Shown: in pieces, positions 49,150-62,482 of the stretch | How positions within the stretch are numbered: position 1 is the first letter of the stretch | How the letters are laid out: each line of letters opens with the position of its first letter | Notes under the pieces: model-generated | Database searches by the model: none | Told to the model about the DNA's origin: nothing | What the model saw: the letters and a program-made list of their open reading frames with translations, nothing else | Position numbers and translations under genes: made by a program | Assembly (NCBI RefSeq): GCF_028453695.1 | Contig: NC_135775.1 | Coordinates: 9,936,046 to 10,000,045 of the forward strand | Direction: 5' to 3' | Length of the DNA stretch: 64,000 bases | DNA from: Augochlora pura | Lineage: Eukaryota; Arthropoda; Insecta; Hymenoptera; Halictidae

Positions 49150-51566
49150 TTCTTTATCCATTAAGAATTGTCTTCATAATTTAATTACTTTATTGTATTG
49201 TAGTATTAACAGAAGAAAGAGTGATAGAATTAATACTGTTAATAATTAATCACGATTAACAGCAATATTTCACTCATTAATTGCGATTAAAACAACTATA
49301 ATCATTAATTACAATGAACGATAAACAGTAGTAATTCAACTGTTAGTCGTTGATTAATTTGTTCAACTCTGCGACGAGTCAGCTAAAAATATCGCAATCG
49401 GCTTTAAAAGCAAATCCACATTCGAAATGTTGCCCCATCCGAATACTGTCCAGTTCGAATGATCCACGGGGCGTGTTCGCGTGAAAACCAGGGCGATCCA
49501 GATAGCCGGTGCCCGGGTAACAACATTGTTCAATCGATGTCTCTGGGAAAGGCGTTAATACAGCTCCCCGAGGACCTCTTTCTTGGCCGTGTTCCGAATC
49601 GCGTAATTAAGAGGAGCCTTTATTTGGCCCGCTGAATTCACTCAACCAGGCCCTCCATGCAGCCACAATATTCACCACGGCCTGTCTCTCCATCGTTGGT
49701 GACCGATCGATCCCCGCGGAACGCTATTTTTTGCATCATTACTACCATCGGGAACGACAGACTACCACGGCGGAACGAGACGCGTGCGCCGGTCTTGGTA
49801 AGGGTTTCATTAGCGAGCCCTTAGCGTCGCGATAACGAGAATTCCCTGGTTGGACTCGAGGGTTGCTTTTCGGTCCGAGATCGGTGGCTAGCGAACGACG
49901 ATTAGGCAGTCGGAACCAGGACGGGAAGGTGACTGTCCATCAGGAAATTGGGAAACTAGACGAAATTTTCTATATAAGGAGGGTTAAATTAACGGAGATC
50001 GATCTTTTTACCAACATATGTATATTGACAATTACAAAGGATTCATAAAAATGGTAGAACTACTGGCAAAGGTTGCCATCAGCTACAGTTACACGAAGTT
50101 TCACTATTTTCCGACGAGGATCATCTTTTCCTGTGGATTAAAAAAAAAATCAGAAACTAGCTATGTAGTGTCAAATTGTGCTGAATAAAGAGTGTCAGAT
50201 TGATAAACAGGTTTTCTGAGGTTTTGGATCGTTCAGCAAACTTTGGGTACTTGTGCTAACGCGAAAAGTGCATTAAAAGTGACTAATGAGTGTTGCTTTA
50301 TAAAATTGACACGACTAAATCTATTTAGGTCTATCGTCCTATTTATTTTAACGCATATAACGTATGAAGTGTCTTTATAATTTCAATATAAAATAATTCA
50401 ATATAAAATATGAAATCGATTACTTTGACCGATAGGTTGAGTATTGAGTCTTCTTCTCTGCATTCAGGAAATTGAAAAAATAGCGATCCAGTGAAGATTT
50501 ACTCGGCATAAAATAGAAACAAAGAATCGGACTCGTGATAAAGATCTTATACATAAACCACTAAATATGAATGTTCCTCTTTTCTGCTAAATAACAAAAA
50601 TTTGATTCTTCTCTTGTTACAGTCTCGGAATGAAAATAGATGAAAGCATGAAAAGGACAAAAATTTCGATCAATTAGTTCAAAATGATTAAGAATGAAGA
50701 TGTACTAAAAGAAAAGAAATTTAGTGCAGGGAGCAGTTTACGTACAGAATTATACAACCTTTGAACCTTCACACTTTGAAGTACCCGTGTTGTTAACATA
50801 CGTTTCCAATTACGAAGGATTGACAATACCGAGATTGCTAGCAAAGATCCTTTATGGAAAATGATTCGAAGATTTTCGACGAGGATCGTCTTCCCTTGCC
50901 TGATGCGTCAGCAATTTGACTTCCGATCTATCCTAAAAATCTTCCAGCAGTCGATATTTCGGCTGCCACGTCGTAAAAGTTTCACGGAATATGTCCCAGC
51001 TACCGCGTCGTGCAGGACCCCTAGCGAAACACCGTGCACGCGTAAAGAATCGGGAGAAAGATATTCGTACGGCAACGATAACACCGGTAAGATTTCGTTA
51101 GACCGTTGCCGCGACACCGACCCCGGCAGCAATTCGTTCCCAGAAGTAATAAAGTCAGCAAAGACGAATGCCAGTTCCGTGCCCGCGTTCCTGAGCATTT
51201 TTCGCGAGCGTCGTTTCGCAGACACCGCGGGCACCTCAAGCTTTTGTTTTTCCGGCGTCTCTGTTTCTTTCGTCATTATCACTTAACGAGCGAGCTGACG
51301 GTCGATGAATCTCTGTCGGTAGCTGAAATTCATTAACAGATGGGGCGCTTGCTGGAACAATTGACGGGAAGAAGCGGCACGGACAGCTCATCCGGCTGTA
51401 CATTTATTTCGGTTGCAAATTTTACTTGGACAGGATAATCGACCGGGCGCCAGTTCTGCAAGTTCTTTTCGCGATGTGCGTATTTAACAGTAAATATACA
51501 ATTACGTTTTGGTTTTGAATTGCAAATCTCTTGCGTTATCATTAATGTTCTACCTCAGATATACGA

Positions 51567-51860
51567 ATTAGATTTGGGAATTAGTCGAATTGTTTCGAAT
51601 AAATATTTATCTAATTATCCCAACAAACTCTTTTTAGTCGAATATTTTATTCGAATAATTTTTTATTCGAATGGTTCTTCGATCGAATAATTCTTTAATC
51701 GAATAATCCTTATTGGAACGATATTTAATCTAAATCAATTTTACTTGATGGAATATTTATTCGATGGTATCAAATAAAATTATATTTGAATAAATTGGTA
51801 TCTAGATGAAGTATTTGTTCGAATATTTATTCACTATTGTCGAAATTGTCCAACTCTGAT
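51567..51860. repeat. TTCGAATAA fold-back element, copy D
   Basis: Left end AGATTTGGGAATTAGTCG then TTTCGAATAAATATTTAT. Right end, in reverse complement, AGAGTTGGACAATTTCG then TGAATAAATATTCGAAC. The middle is dense in TCGAATAAT units in both orientations. This is the clearest case of inverted ends. Confidence 0.6.
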
Positions 51861-52399
51861 GCAAACTCTTAACTGAACTTTTATTATCCGAACTGCTGTC
51901 GAGCATATTCTGTTACACGGAAGCGAATTCTTATAAATAAGTTTACCGTTAAAATAATTCAAAATAATTAACTCTTAATAATGCTATTAAACATTATTTG
52001 AACCTCAGTTATTCGACTTACAACCTCAATTATCCGAATGGATAGAAACACGGTGAAAGGGTTGCCAAATCTCTGCACGATCAGCCGAACTTCCTTGCTC
52101 CGCGACGTGTTCGGATAAACGAGGTTCTAATGTACCAGTTTCTAATACCGTATCGCACCTCGACTACAAATACGGCGTCTCTTATCTTCTCTGCAACATT
52201 TGGTTCTTGAAGTCCTTAAATTCCACATTTAGAATTCTTTCAGTAAATGTGTACAGTTTCGTTGAAACTTTCGGGACAATCCAGCGTTTCTCTTGACGTC
52301 CAATCTTCGTGGCAGACTCACCGTGCACAGAGAATTCCCGTCTCCTCCATTAAACGATTACAACATACGGTATCTTCATTCGCAAAGGAAACGATAAGA

Positions 52400-52705
52400 C
52401 AAAGGTTAACGCGAATGAACCGTCCAGATTCAATTGTAAGACAGAATAGCTGTCACGGTAGCATAAATCAGCGAACTGCGTGCTGCGAGAGCGATAGGAG
52501 CACGTCCACGCTTCTGTGAGCGGTTGCAATACGTTCTGGCTGCGAACTGCGAGCGTGTCGACCGAAACACGCGGCTACATAGCGGTGTTACAGTTACAGC
52601 ACAACCCGTGCAAAACCGTGCCGAATATCGGTGGCAGGCGTGAGTCACTGGTATTCGCGCGTTTTTCTCTCTCCTTTTCTCTGAATCTCTTTCGCACTCG
52701 CTCCC

Positions 52706-52738
<33 letters not shown>

Positions 52739-53260
52739 CACTCGCTCTCTCTCGCACTCGCTCTCTCTCGCACTCTCTCTCTCTCTCTCTCTTGCACTCT
52801 CTCTCTCTCGCATTCGCTCTTTCTCTCTCTCTCTCGCTCTCTCGCTCTCGCTCTCTCTTTGTGGATCGTAGATCACGAGTGCGAAACGCGAAGTAGGATT
52901 CGAGCGGAGCGGAGGTAGATTGAGCGTAATGTGTCTCTTCCTCCGACGCAGATACAGTCACGGTCACCACACGCGTACGTACGCACCCGTGACTGCGAGA
53001 GTCGGTTGTCGATGTGCGTGTACACGCGTCACCATCGGAGTCGGTACGAACGTACCAGGCTTATTAACGAATCGACGCGACGGACAGACAGCCGTAAGAA
53101 CGCCGGTCGATCTGCGACACCTTCGTGGCCTCTTCCGCGAACCCGCGAGGGTGATGGGTTTTCCGGTTTCGCTCGAGACTGCGATTCTCTGCGGCGTGTC
53201 ACCCATTTTCCTTCGCGTCGTCGATCGACCCTGTGAATCATTCTTGTTGCTTCCGTGACG
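52400..53260 (+). promoter_or_regulatory. CpG-rich block with CT tract, promoter candidate
   Basis: CpG-rich sequence with a 150-bp CT tract in the middle. A 112-codon frame starting at an ATG at 52929 (open from 52920) is unrecognised and arginine-rich, as expected from GC-rich UTR. No core promoter motif stands out. Direction is uncertain. Confidence 0.3.
52707..52859. repeat. (CT)n tract with CTCGCACT interruptions
   Basis: About 150 bp of CT repeats interrupted several times by TGCACTCG or CGCACTCG units, so it is a compound microsatellite. Confidence 0.95.
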
Positions 53261-53540
53261 AATACCTGTCTGTTTCGATAATTGTCCTTGCGAACGCGGT
53301 ACTGTTACAGAGGCGATTGCCTGGTGATACTAATTGTCTCGATTCTCGAGTCATAACAGCATTGTTACAACTGTATCAACTCCATTTTCGATACCTCGAA
53401 ACTTATTTCGTCAAACTGCAATCGCGTGCTTCCAGATTGGTTGTAATTTAGTCTTCGCATTGTAGTGAGTCAGACATCTGATTGGTTGGTACAAGAATGA
53501 TTTTCTCATAACTTTTCGATTTTGTTTGATATTGTCGAGA

Positions 53541-53575
53541 GCTGATTTTTATGCGAAATAAAAACCTTGTTTCTC
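53541..53575 (+). repeat. Dispersed 35-bp repeat, copy 8
   Basis: GCTGATTTTTATGCGAAATA then AAAACC. The second half of the unit matches with one change. Confidence 0.5.
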
Positions 53576-55478
53576 AGTTGTTTGAAATTCGAACTGATCT
53601 CCTCTTAATACTTGTGTACTAGTACATTCAACACCGATATTTGTACAATTTAACATACATAACCTGACATAACATCGAGCCAGACTCGCGATTAAGATTC
53701 TGTACGCGTTCTGTTGAGTATAAATCTTAAGCTACTAAGAAAATAAACGAAGCCATGCAAGAAACAAAAATTGTCTCGTGTCTACAGGGAAATTATTGAG
53801 TCCTAGAAAAAGTGCTAATGAACACGGTTGTGAATGAAATCATGAATGAACTAGTGCTCCTTAATGTTCGATTAATGCTTGTAAAATCCCTTGAAACTCT
53901 CACGTTAGATAAGCCCTGCCTTATCTACTCGATCCTCCGAATATTCTAACAGCAAGAACACCAGGAACGTGGTAAACGCATAAAAGTTTCAGAATCTAGA
54001 AAAGAGATGCAAGTAGCAAACGTCCTCCTGGACACTCGTCCGAGTCCTTCGAGGATCGTGACCATAGTCCTGAACAGCGTACAGTTGCTGTCGCGTCCGG
54101 ACGCTTCCGCAGAAAAGTTTCATGGGCCACGTGCACACGGAGGCTGGGACCGCGTCAGGTAGTGGGCGTTACGGTACAGTTTCGACACAGGAACAACCAG
54201 TTAACTAGTTGAACGTTCGCCGCCGTAGCCATGGTGTATGACACAATGGTCAGAGGGAATATTAGGCTAACGTTAGGCGACGTTAGAGCGATACGTGAGA
54301 GAGTGGTACCGCCAGACCGAGCGCGGCATTATACCTGGCGCTATTACAAGCCATTAAACCATGTTAAACGGCGTTTCCAGCGCGTTTAAGGTCAGGTGTA
54401 TGGGAGTGGGCAGATCGTTCTTATTTCCTTTCAGGAATTCCTCAAACCTTTATGTCCTGAATTGTCGGTCTACACTACAATATTGCCGTGGTTTCACGAG
54501 AGCGATTAGCGATTAACGAATCTTTGCTAATGCATACAGTGTTTCATATTTGATTCGAGTCTGCAAAACGCAAGAAGGTCGAAGAAGGTTGTCAACTGAA
54601 CTGTTCAATTTGTACTTCGTTGAGTTAATTAAGGTAGAAATACCTAATGTGAAACATCGTTCAATCGTGATCCCTACTTGAAACAGTAGCACAAATGATA
54701 GTATAAAAAATCAATAGAGCATATGAAGGTAAAAAAATATTATTCCGTACTGTGCACTTCAACCACTGAAAGGGTTCCGTAATGGATACTGTTAAATTCA
54801 TGAAATTTTCGCGGTTGCTTCACAATTGTCGATGTATTTTTTATTTTAAATATTCCATACCTTTACAATTTGTCCCATAGGAACGTTTCGTTACTTGATA
54901 CATTCGTTGTACATAATTTCAAAGTAGACATTCAATTATGTTTGTTGAGCTATTCAGTTCAAAAACTGCATCCTCGATATATTAAGACAATTCCAAGAAA
55001 TTCTCAGCAAGTTTCATTCAACACCGGCATAACGCGCTAAAAGAATATTATTTTTCTATTAGTTCCTTTGGTTGGATACATGGATTTCCTGGAGACGTCG
55101 TGTTCTGCCGCCGGCTTTGTCCACGGATGGCCACCATTATTTTAGCGGTCGAGCGTAAGATGATCCTCGTCGAGTGACGGCGGATGACTTCCGGTGGTGG
55201 GAGAGCCATACAGCACCGCGGCACGCTGAAATCGCGAAAGTTGCCTTTCGCTCGTTAAACGTCTCTACTAGACGACGGCAGAGTATATAACCTCCCACGC
55301 GTTCGAAGCCGAGCTTTGTGTTATCATTCCCGCGAGTCTGAGTTTCAAGTATTCCAATCAGCGGTTACGCGACAATTCCCGCGGGCGTCAGCCCATTCAT
55401 TTTCCCCGCGGCATTGTCCAGAAACAGACTGCCGAGAAAGAAAGACAGACGCAGCGGCGGAATGAGAGACGGAGATGG

Positions 55479-55497
55479 AGAGCAAGAGAGAAAGAGA

Positions 55498-55549
<52 letters not shown>
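55479..55549. repeat. (GA)n tract
   Basis: About 70 bp of GA repeats with AAAGAG units at the left, in a GC-rich patch. Confidence 0.95.
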
Positions 55550-55551
<2 letters not shown>

Positions 55552-56410
55552 GTGATGTGGAGGGAGAGAGGCGTTCGTCGGAGGCATTCAGCGACACCGA
55601 CTAATTTATCGCGCTCGAACGGGGGCTGCTGGCTCTCGATACTTCTCAAGGATGCCGCGGAGGAACGTGGCGGGCGTTATTCAACGGAGATTGCGGGGAC
55701 GATGCCACGAGCCGGCCCGTGGAATACGCAAGTCGAGGCATTTAACTTTCATCGGGAAAGGGAATGAATGGGCGCGGCGTACTTACCCTCCGATAATCGA
55801 TCCCGTTTCCCCACGTTTCGACCTTCGTTATCGGATCTTCCTGCAGCTCGAGATTCCTGGCCAACACGGTTCCTCGAGCGATCCAATTTTGTCGGCTGCC
55901 TCGCAGAAAATAAATGAGCGATCAGCATCTTTGCGTTTGACACGTTGCAATCTAGAGAGAATTTGTTTACCGGCCCTGAATCTGTCCCCGGGTAGATTCC
56001 TAATTGCCATTAGCGTTCAAAGCGTTGTACACTTTGGGATCGCAAAGACGATTCTTTGAAATATTAACCCTTTGCAACGCGATTTCTTTCGCAGTTACGT
56101 TTACGGAACATGACAGATTTTCTATTGTAAAAATTGTTGGGATGCATTTGTTGGAAATTTATTCCATGAAGTTTTAGTAGACATACGTATGTATAGGCTA
56201 GTGCAATCAGTTTCTGTGGAATGACCAACTCCTATGTCCTTGGTTTGTTTTCGGGCATAATGAACTTTATATTTATCGCATAAGACGTATTCAATTTTTC
56301 TTTTCAAAAATAAATAAAATAAAAGAAAAACATAAAGTTACAATAATTATGCCCGGAAAACAATTAAAAGCATAGCAATTGGTCACCTTACAGCAATCGG
56401 CTACTACCCT

Positions 56411-56440
56411 ATTATAATTAGACTGTGGATTTATAACAAA
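56411..56440 (+). repeat. Dispersed 35-bp repeat, copy 9
   Basis: ATTATAATTAGACTGTGGAT then TTATAACAAA. Confidence 0.55.
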
Positions 56441-58412
56441 ATTAATAGATAAAAAATAGCAAAAATACTTATACAATTTAAAAATATTATTGCATTAGTG
56501 TCAACTCTTAAGATGATAATGGAATGGAATAAACGTTTTCACAGTTCCTACATTTTGTAATTAATAAATCCAATTTTTAATTTGCATAAGATTTAGTCTA
56601 TTTATAATAAAGATGGCTGAAAATGTGAATAAACGTATGTCCGCCTTTTTGTATTTAGTTACTAACATAGGGTAATTATAGTGTAATTATTTCTTTGCAA
56701 TTTTTAATGTACTTACCTGACATTGACAAAAAGATTATCCGAAGTTAAATATGGAACTCCCTCAGCTTATTTACGTTTTATGACTATATTTTATGAGACA
56801 CTCGCAATCTAATGCACGTAGGAAAAAATGATCTGCTTTTCCACGGGCTATAGTGCTTAACATTGCGATCCATTCACCGGCATTTACATTTTTATAGAGA
56901 AACTTGTTGAATTTGGTAGAACTTCATCTCGTTTACGAGTCGTTGCAGTAAATTAAATTTCAAATGAAACTAAATTAAATTTGTTGTACCAAATTTAATC
57001 AAAACCCGTGTTTGATAAATTCAATAAAGAGATTTTTCTGCAACGGTTCGCCATCGATTTTTACTGCTGCAGATATAGACCATTCATTAATCGGTCTCCA
57101 CCCCTGCTGTATCTCCACAATTCCACGAAAAGCAATAAGGAATTTATTCAATTTGAATAAAACGACTGCTGATTCGTTTTCCACGGAAGAACCGGATAAA
57201 CGGATTTTTCTGCAATTTTCTCCGTAAATGCGAGCAATCGAAGCCCATTTACAGTTTCATTTGATCAGCAATTTGCAATTCGGAAAGTATTACAAAAATT
57301 GATTTTTAAGTGCACAGCCGATGGATTCCGTTAGCTCCGTGTCCGTTTTAACGTAGCGATGACGACGCTTTGTGCGTTGCTTTCACGTTCTTCGAAGGAA
57401 TATTCGAAGCACGGTGCGCGAAACACAGCGGTGCGACATTAAATCTACATGAAAATATCGCGGCAAAAGTCGAGCATGCGTCGACGGAAGCCACAGAAAC
57501 TCCAGAAAAATGCAATCTGGCTTGAGAACGTGGCACTACCGACCGCACACACGGCCGCCGCGCTCACTTTTGCGGGCATTGCGAAGCACACCCTTTGAAC
57601 CATCGGTCTGTGCATTTAATCTTTTGTCCGACGAAAAGTGGAACAGTTCCAGGTGTAACAGTTTTGATATGCGACGGCGGTCTTGGCGCTTCCGTCGTTC
57701 ACCGTGGAACAACCTTCACGTCGTGAACCGGCCACTGTCTGAGCAGTTGCGGCCTCTTCTACTGCAGGATAACATCGCGGACCATCGGCGCGCCTCGGTA
57801 TTAAATTCTTTTGAGATACTCCCGCTGGAATTCTTTCTGGACATTCGAAACGGCTCTACAGTTTTTAATTAAACGATTATTCATAGAAACGAGTGCCGGC
57901 GGACGCGTCCCAGCGGCTACGACCTCCGCTGTTGCTAATGAAAATCATTAGAGCCTGTTCTACTTCGCATACTTGAACTTAAAAAGTCGACCGCGACGGC
58001 TGTGCCGTTTCGACAAACGTTCTACCGCTGTTTCTGGATATTTTAATTTTTATTTAAATATTCCGGTTTTCGATACGTAGCTTTTCACTTGCATCGGGCT
58101 TCGTGACAGTAATCCTACCGAGCCTTAAAACTAACTAATTCATAATATTTATTTAATATTTATCAGATATTTATTTACTATCTATTTAGACATTTCATAA
58201 ATTTTAGCATAATGTACGCTTGGATTAACAAAATGAAATCACTTTGTACGAAAGAGTTTTCATAATTTCAGCGACTTTTAAACGAAAAATATGGGACCGA
58301 TCATTTTTTTCCCGCTCGGTAGCTTAAGTGTACTCCACCAACTTCTTCGGATCCCCGAAGCAGGTGAAGTACATTAAACTTCCATAATTCGATTTATTTC
58401 TCGTTACGGGCA

Positions 58413-58436
58413 CTTCTTCTTCTTCTTCTTCTTCTT
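58413..58436. repeat. (CTT)8 microsatellite
   Basis: Eight CTT triplets. Confidence 0.95.
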
Positions 58437-60014
58437 GAAAGAAGACTCATTTCCGTCGAACCAACTTCGTGGTTCGAAATTTCGTAAAATATTCGATTGT
58501 TTGTGCGGTAAACAATGCTCCCATCTTCCACAGCGGAAAGGGACGAGCAGATGCTCGACATCCACCGAGTTCGCACATTGTGGAGCAGACATTTTATTGC
58601 CGTGCACGGCAGCCGTCGACGTTTCGCTTCCAATATTTTTCAAATTTTAACTGTCACGTCTGTCGGCACGTATTCGACGACACGCGTATCGGCTAAATAT
58701 TCGAAACGGATCCTCGTGGAAGAAAATTCTATTCTATATTCGTAACACTGCTGTTCATGCAAATACACTGGTTTCGAAGCTGTACTTTAATGCTACTCCA
58801 ATGAACATGTGTTCTCGTCTAGAATTCCAATTGACTGAGACCAATTCGAGATTTAATGCTAACCGAACTGTGGTTAAATTCTCATTTAACTATGCAACAT
58901 AGTGAAACATTCTTTAGAAGGTAATAAAGTCTTTTGATTTTCAAGTGAATTGTAGATTTGATGAATGTATAACATAGATTATATGCATAAGGACCCTTAA
59001 TCTGATAATCTGCGGATTTTCCGTATTTTTGAGAAACGCGCGTACTTGCAATTTGAAATACTATAGGAATTAAAAACATTTGAGAATATCCGATGTACTA
59101 GTTTCAACTTACCAAAATTATTGTCAAAAACATTTTATTTAACTCAGATTTTTTTCACAAACAATTTTCATTCCACATAAAGCTTCTAATAATTAAGATG
59201 ATATATTTCAACAATTCTTCATCTCATAAAGTCTGTACCAATAAAATGTTATACAATATTTATTTAAATAGAATAATTGTTTCCAATGATATTTATATCA
59301 TTTTATTAAAAAACATGCATTGCCCGTGGTTCATCCAAGGTAAATTCTCCGCTAGCAAGTGGTTAATGTTTCTGAATGCGAAACGTCTCAGACCATTTAC
59401 AAGTATGCAAGAGTCACGAGCGAATAAAGGTCGGCAGCCCGGCGATTGTTGTAAGTAATCGAAGGCTTTCGAGTGTTTTCCGGCGATGTAAGGGTCGTAA
59501 AAGGAAACGAAGTCTGATCGGGCATCGTTAAACCCGGCGAAACGTTCCACGAGCGCGTTTTCCACGGCGTCTGACCATTCACGGGGCGACTCTACTTGAA
59601 CCATCAAGCTCGCAAACCGGTGTTCCTTTGGAGCGCGCCCTTTGTTGCACCAGGCCGGTCTAAATAATTAAAGCGGCCGCGTCGCGATGAAAGAACGCCG
59701 GGAATTCCGTCGGACTTTAATTACTCGTGGAGGATATCCACTTTCGGCCGGATACTTTGCTGAATAATTCTTTTTCTTTCTTTTTCTTTTTTTCATTTAA
59801 TTCCGGCGCGCACGCCCGCCGTTTCCCTTTCACGCTGTTGAATGCGTCTCGATCCGTGACGAACGCCGCGGCAACAAACACGCCGTTTCAACGGGGCTTC
59901 CTCGTGAATGTAACGCGGCTAATGAAACGGGCTGCAAAAACAAAAAGAGCACGTTGTCCTGGCCTCACGGTATCCGTCAGTCTATGGACCGCGAATTTTT
60001 GAGAATAATATCGG

Positions 60015-60033
60015 ATAATAATAATAATAATAA
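60015..60033. repeat. (ATA)6 microsatellite
   Basis: Six ATA triplets. Confidence 0.9.
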
Positions 60034-61430
60034 ATTAATAAATCGCTCACTATTGTTAACCGCTTTAGTGATTCTGCAGATTTTTACTGTGTAGCTTATT
60101 TTATGTCTTGAAAAATTTAACATTGTGCTTATTCTTAACGCATTTTGCTTATCTTCAAATACGTGGATTTCTCTACTTTATCATGTCATATAATATCTAC
60201 ATCATTTGTTATGTTACTTCTTTCTCTCTTTTTCTTCTTCGTTCGCACTCTGTTTGATTCAACGAACAGAATGTTACTAGAATATCTAGAATACAAAAGG
60301 GTTAAACTGATATTTACTGTTTTATTCTAAGTTTCATTTCATTGAAATTAAATGTTACATTTCTTGGAAACGTTGCCATTTCTTCGTGGCGTGTATACTC
60401 GTCAAAAACAGCTAACTGATTAAGAAGGATATATATTTTTATATTGCTGATTAAATTATATATTTTACAAAAGCGTAAATACACAGTAGGATTGCAGTAA
60501 CTTACTGTAACTCTCTTCTTGACGAGATTGCAACAGTTAACTGGTTAAATGACATTGACATCGCGGGACTTTCTTGAATTAATATTCGACGTGCAACCCG
60601 TTAAAGACAGAGTGTTTTCGTGACAACAGAGTTCTGCAACTCTCGGCAAGCCGTCGCGAGTGCGCCTTGGAGAACGAGCTCGGCGAGGATTCAATATTTA
60701 CACTATTTCGAATTTAATCCTCGAGCCAGCGGATTCTTTGAAGAGCACCAAAGTCCTCCGACCGGAAATCCACGGCCTCTCCCCATGGATTAAGCGGGGG
60801 CCCCTTTGGGAGTCTTCGGTCGGGGACGAGTTCACGCGGCGACGAACGCATCCAGGACGATCGATGCGAAGGAGAGCGAGAGCCGGCCGAGGCTTTATCA
60901 GAGTCTGGGAACGGTTCCCGGGAACTGGTCCGTTGGTTTGGAAAACCAATGACCCTATTCGTCTCCACCAATACGCTACAGTCTCCTCGATACACCCGCC
61001 GCCAATCCTTTGGAAATATCAGGAGAGAATGGCGACGGTCCCGGCCGTCGACCGACAGCTATTCTCGCTCGAAGGATGCGAAAACTGCTGATCGGGATGA
61101 TGCCGGATCCTTTAGCCGAGTGTTTGTTAGGCTGGATTAAGCTTAAGATGGTAGACGATCGTTCCGGCCCGGGGAAGAATTTCCATTGCGCTCCGATTTC
61201 GAGGAAGTGGCTCGTGTTGAAGCAAGGTTTATGCATACCGTCGCACGATCTTCGGAAATGCTCTTCCGGAAAAGATTCTTCAGCGAATCCTGCCTGTTTC
61301 CGTTCTACGATTCGACCATTTATCCACGCGTAATTTTACGTTTCAAATCGATTGCATTATTGCACGCTCAAATGTCGAAATTTTTATAAGTTAGACCAAT
61401 CTTAGTTGGAGCATTTTGTCTTTAAAATAT

Positions 61431-61465
61431 TATTAATAGTCTGAGGATTTTTATGGAAAATGGAA
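61431..61465 (+). repeat. Dispersed 35-bp repeat, copy 10
   Basis: TATTAATAGTCTGAGG then ATTTTTATGGAAAATGG. Both halves of the unit are recognisable. Confidence 0.55.
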
Positions 61466-62462
61466 ACCGTTTGCCGAGTTCGTTCTTTTTTCAATTACTT
61501 TTATAGATTAAAAATAGGAGATTGATATCTTCAAATTCTTTTATACTTTCTACTGTTTTAAGTTGCAGCTATTTAATTTTGAAGAAAATATTACAATCGC
61601 AGCTTCCGGTTAGTAAGGAGATCATTTTATGTACACTTCTTTTTTGAAGTATATACTATAACTTAAATCATGTATGAAATTTAAATAAATCCAGTCTTGG
61701 CAATGTTGTAAAACAATAGTCGCATTTAAGGGTCTGGTAGTTTCAGTGATAATATTCATTCGTTTACGATCATCAAATTATTTAAGATTTATTTATATAG
61801 AAGAATATAATTTTTTTAACGAAGCTCAACATATAACAATGCCTCCAATAGAACGAAACAATTTTGTTCCTTGCATGTCTTCCTTCCTACATTTACTTTT
61901 ACGCCTAAATTCTCATAACAGAAGTATCAAATGTTTCGCTGTGAGAGAACATTCGCATGTAATAGTATATTCGTCGATGTGTTTTAAATATAAAAGAAAT
62001 TGGTAGCATAGAAATTATTTCGAAAAAAGATATAGTCTATTTTCAATTAAAATATTCTGCAAAATAGCTTAGTCCTCTTCACCGTCGCGTTCTGTCCTGA
62101 AAAGACACCAGCAAGTTCCGTTGACATTATCTGCGAAGATTCCCGCGCAAACGAAAGCGACAAATTGCAACCGGCAGGTTGCAACGTGAATCCACCTGTA
62201 GGTCGATTTCGGGACCGACAAAGTAGAACGTGTTGTGCGCTGCGCAGACGTTGAACGGTGCGCCGGAGCGCAAGAACCGTGAACTGCGCGCGGGATGAGC
62301 AGCGGAGTGCATCGTGTGCACTTAAACGAGCTCAATCGTACGCGACCCCATTTAAATAACGACGAATTGGATCCCGGAGTGTCTCGTTTTCTCTACGACT
62401 GCGACGACGTCGCTCCGCAATCTTTGCTCGGAGCAAAAGAGCGAAGCGGCGAGCGTCTCTTG

Positions 62463-62482
62463 CTCGACTCGACTCGACTCGG
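62463..62482. repeat. Short CTCGA pentamer repeat
   Basis: Four copies of CTCGA, the same unit as at 41727-41790. Confidence 0.85.

Larger units (their letters stand above)
45743..52399. other. Non-coding stretch
   Basis: No recognisable exon. Open frames at 45796-46122 and 50861-51286 lack domains and are opposed by open frames on the other strand. Contains the listed repeats. Confidence 0.4.
53261..60599. other. Non-coding stretch
   Basis: No recognisable exon. GC-richer patches at 54000-54420, 55080-55900 and 57340-57960; elsewhere AT-rich. A TATATAA at 55284-55290 lies about 40 bp before TCATTC (55324), a weak core-promoter-like pair. Confidence 0.4.

Noticed and set aside
50861..51286. 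Overlapping 141- and 124-codon frames on opposite strands
   Set aside because: Both open, neither with a recognisable domain; typical shadow frames.
50112..55172. 16-mer CGACGAGGATCATCTT at 50112, inverted at 55157, with a one-base variant at 50878
   Set aside because: For a 64-kb window on two strands about one such 16-mer match is expected by chance, and similarity does not extend into the flanks.
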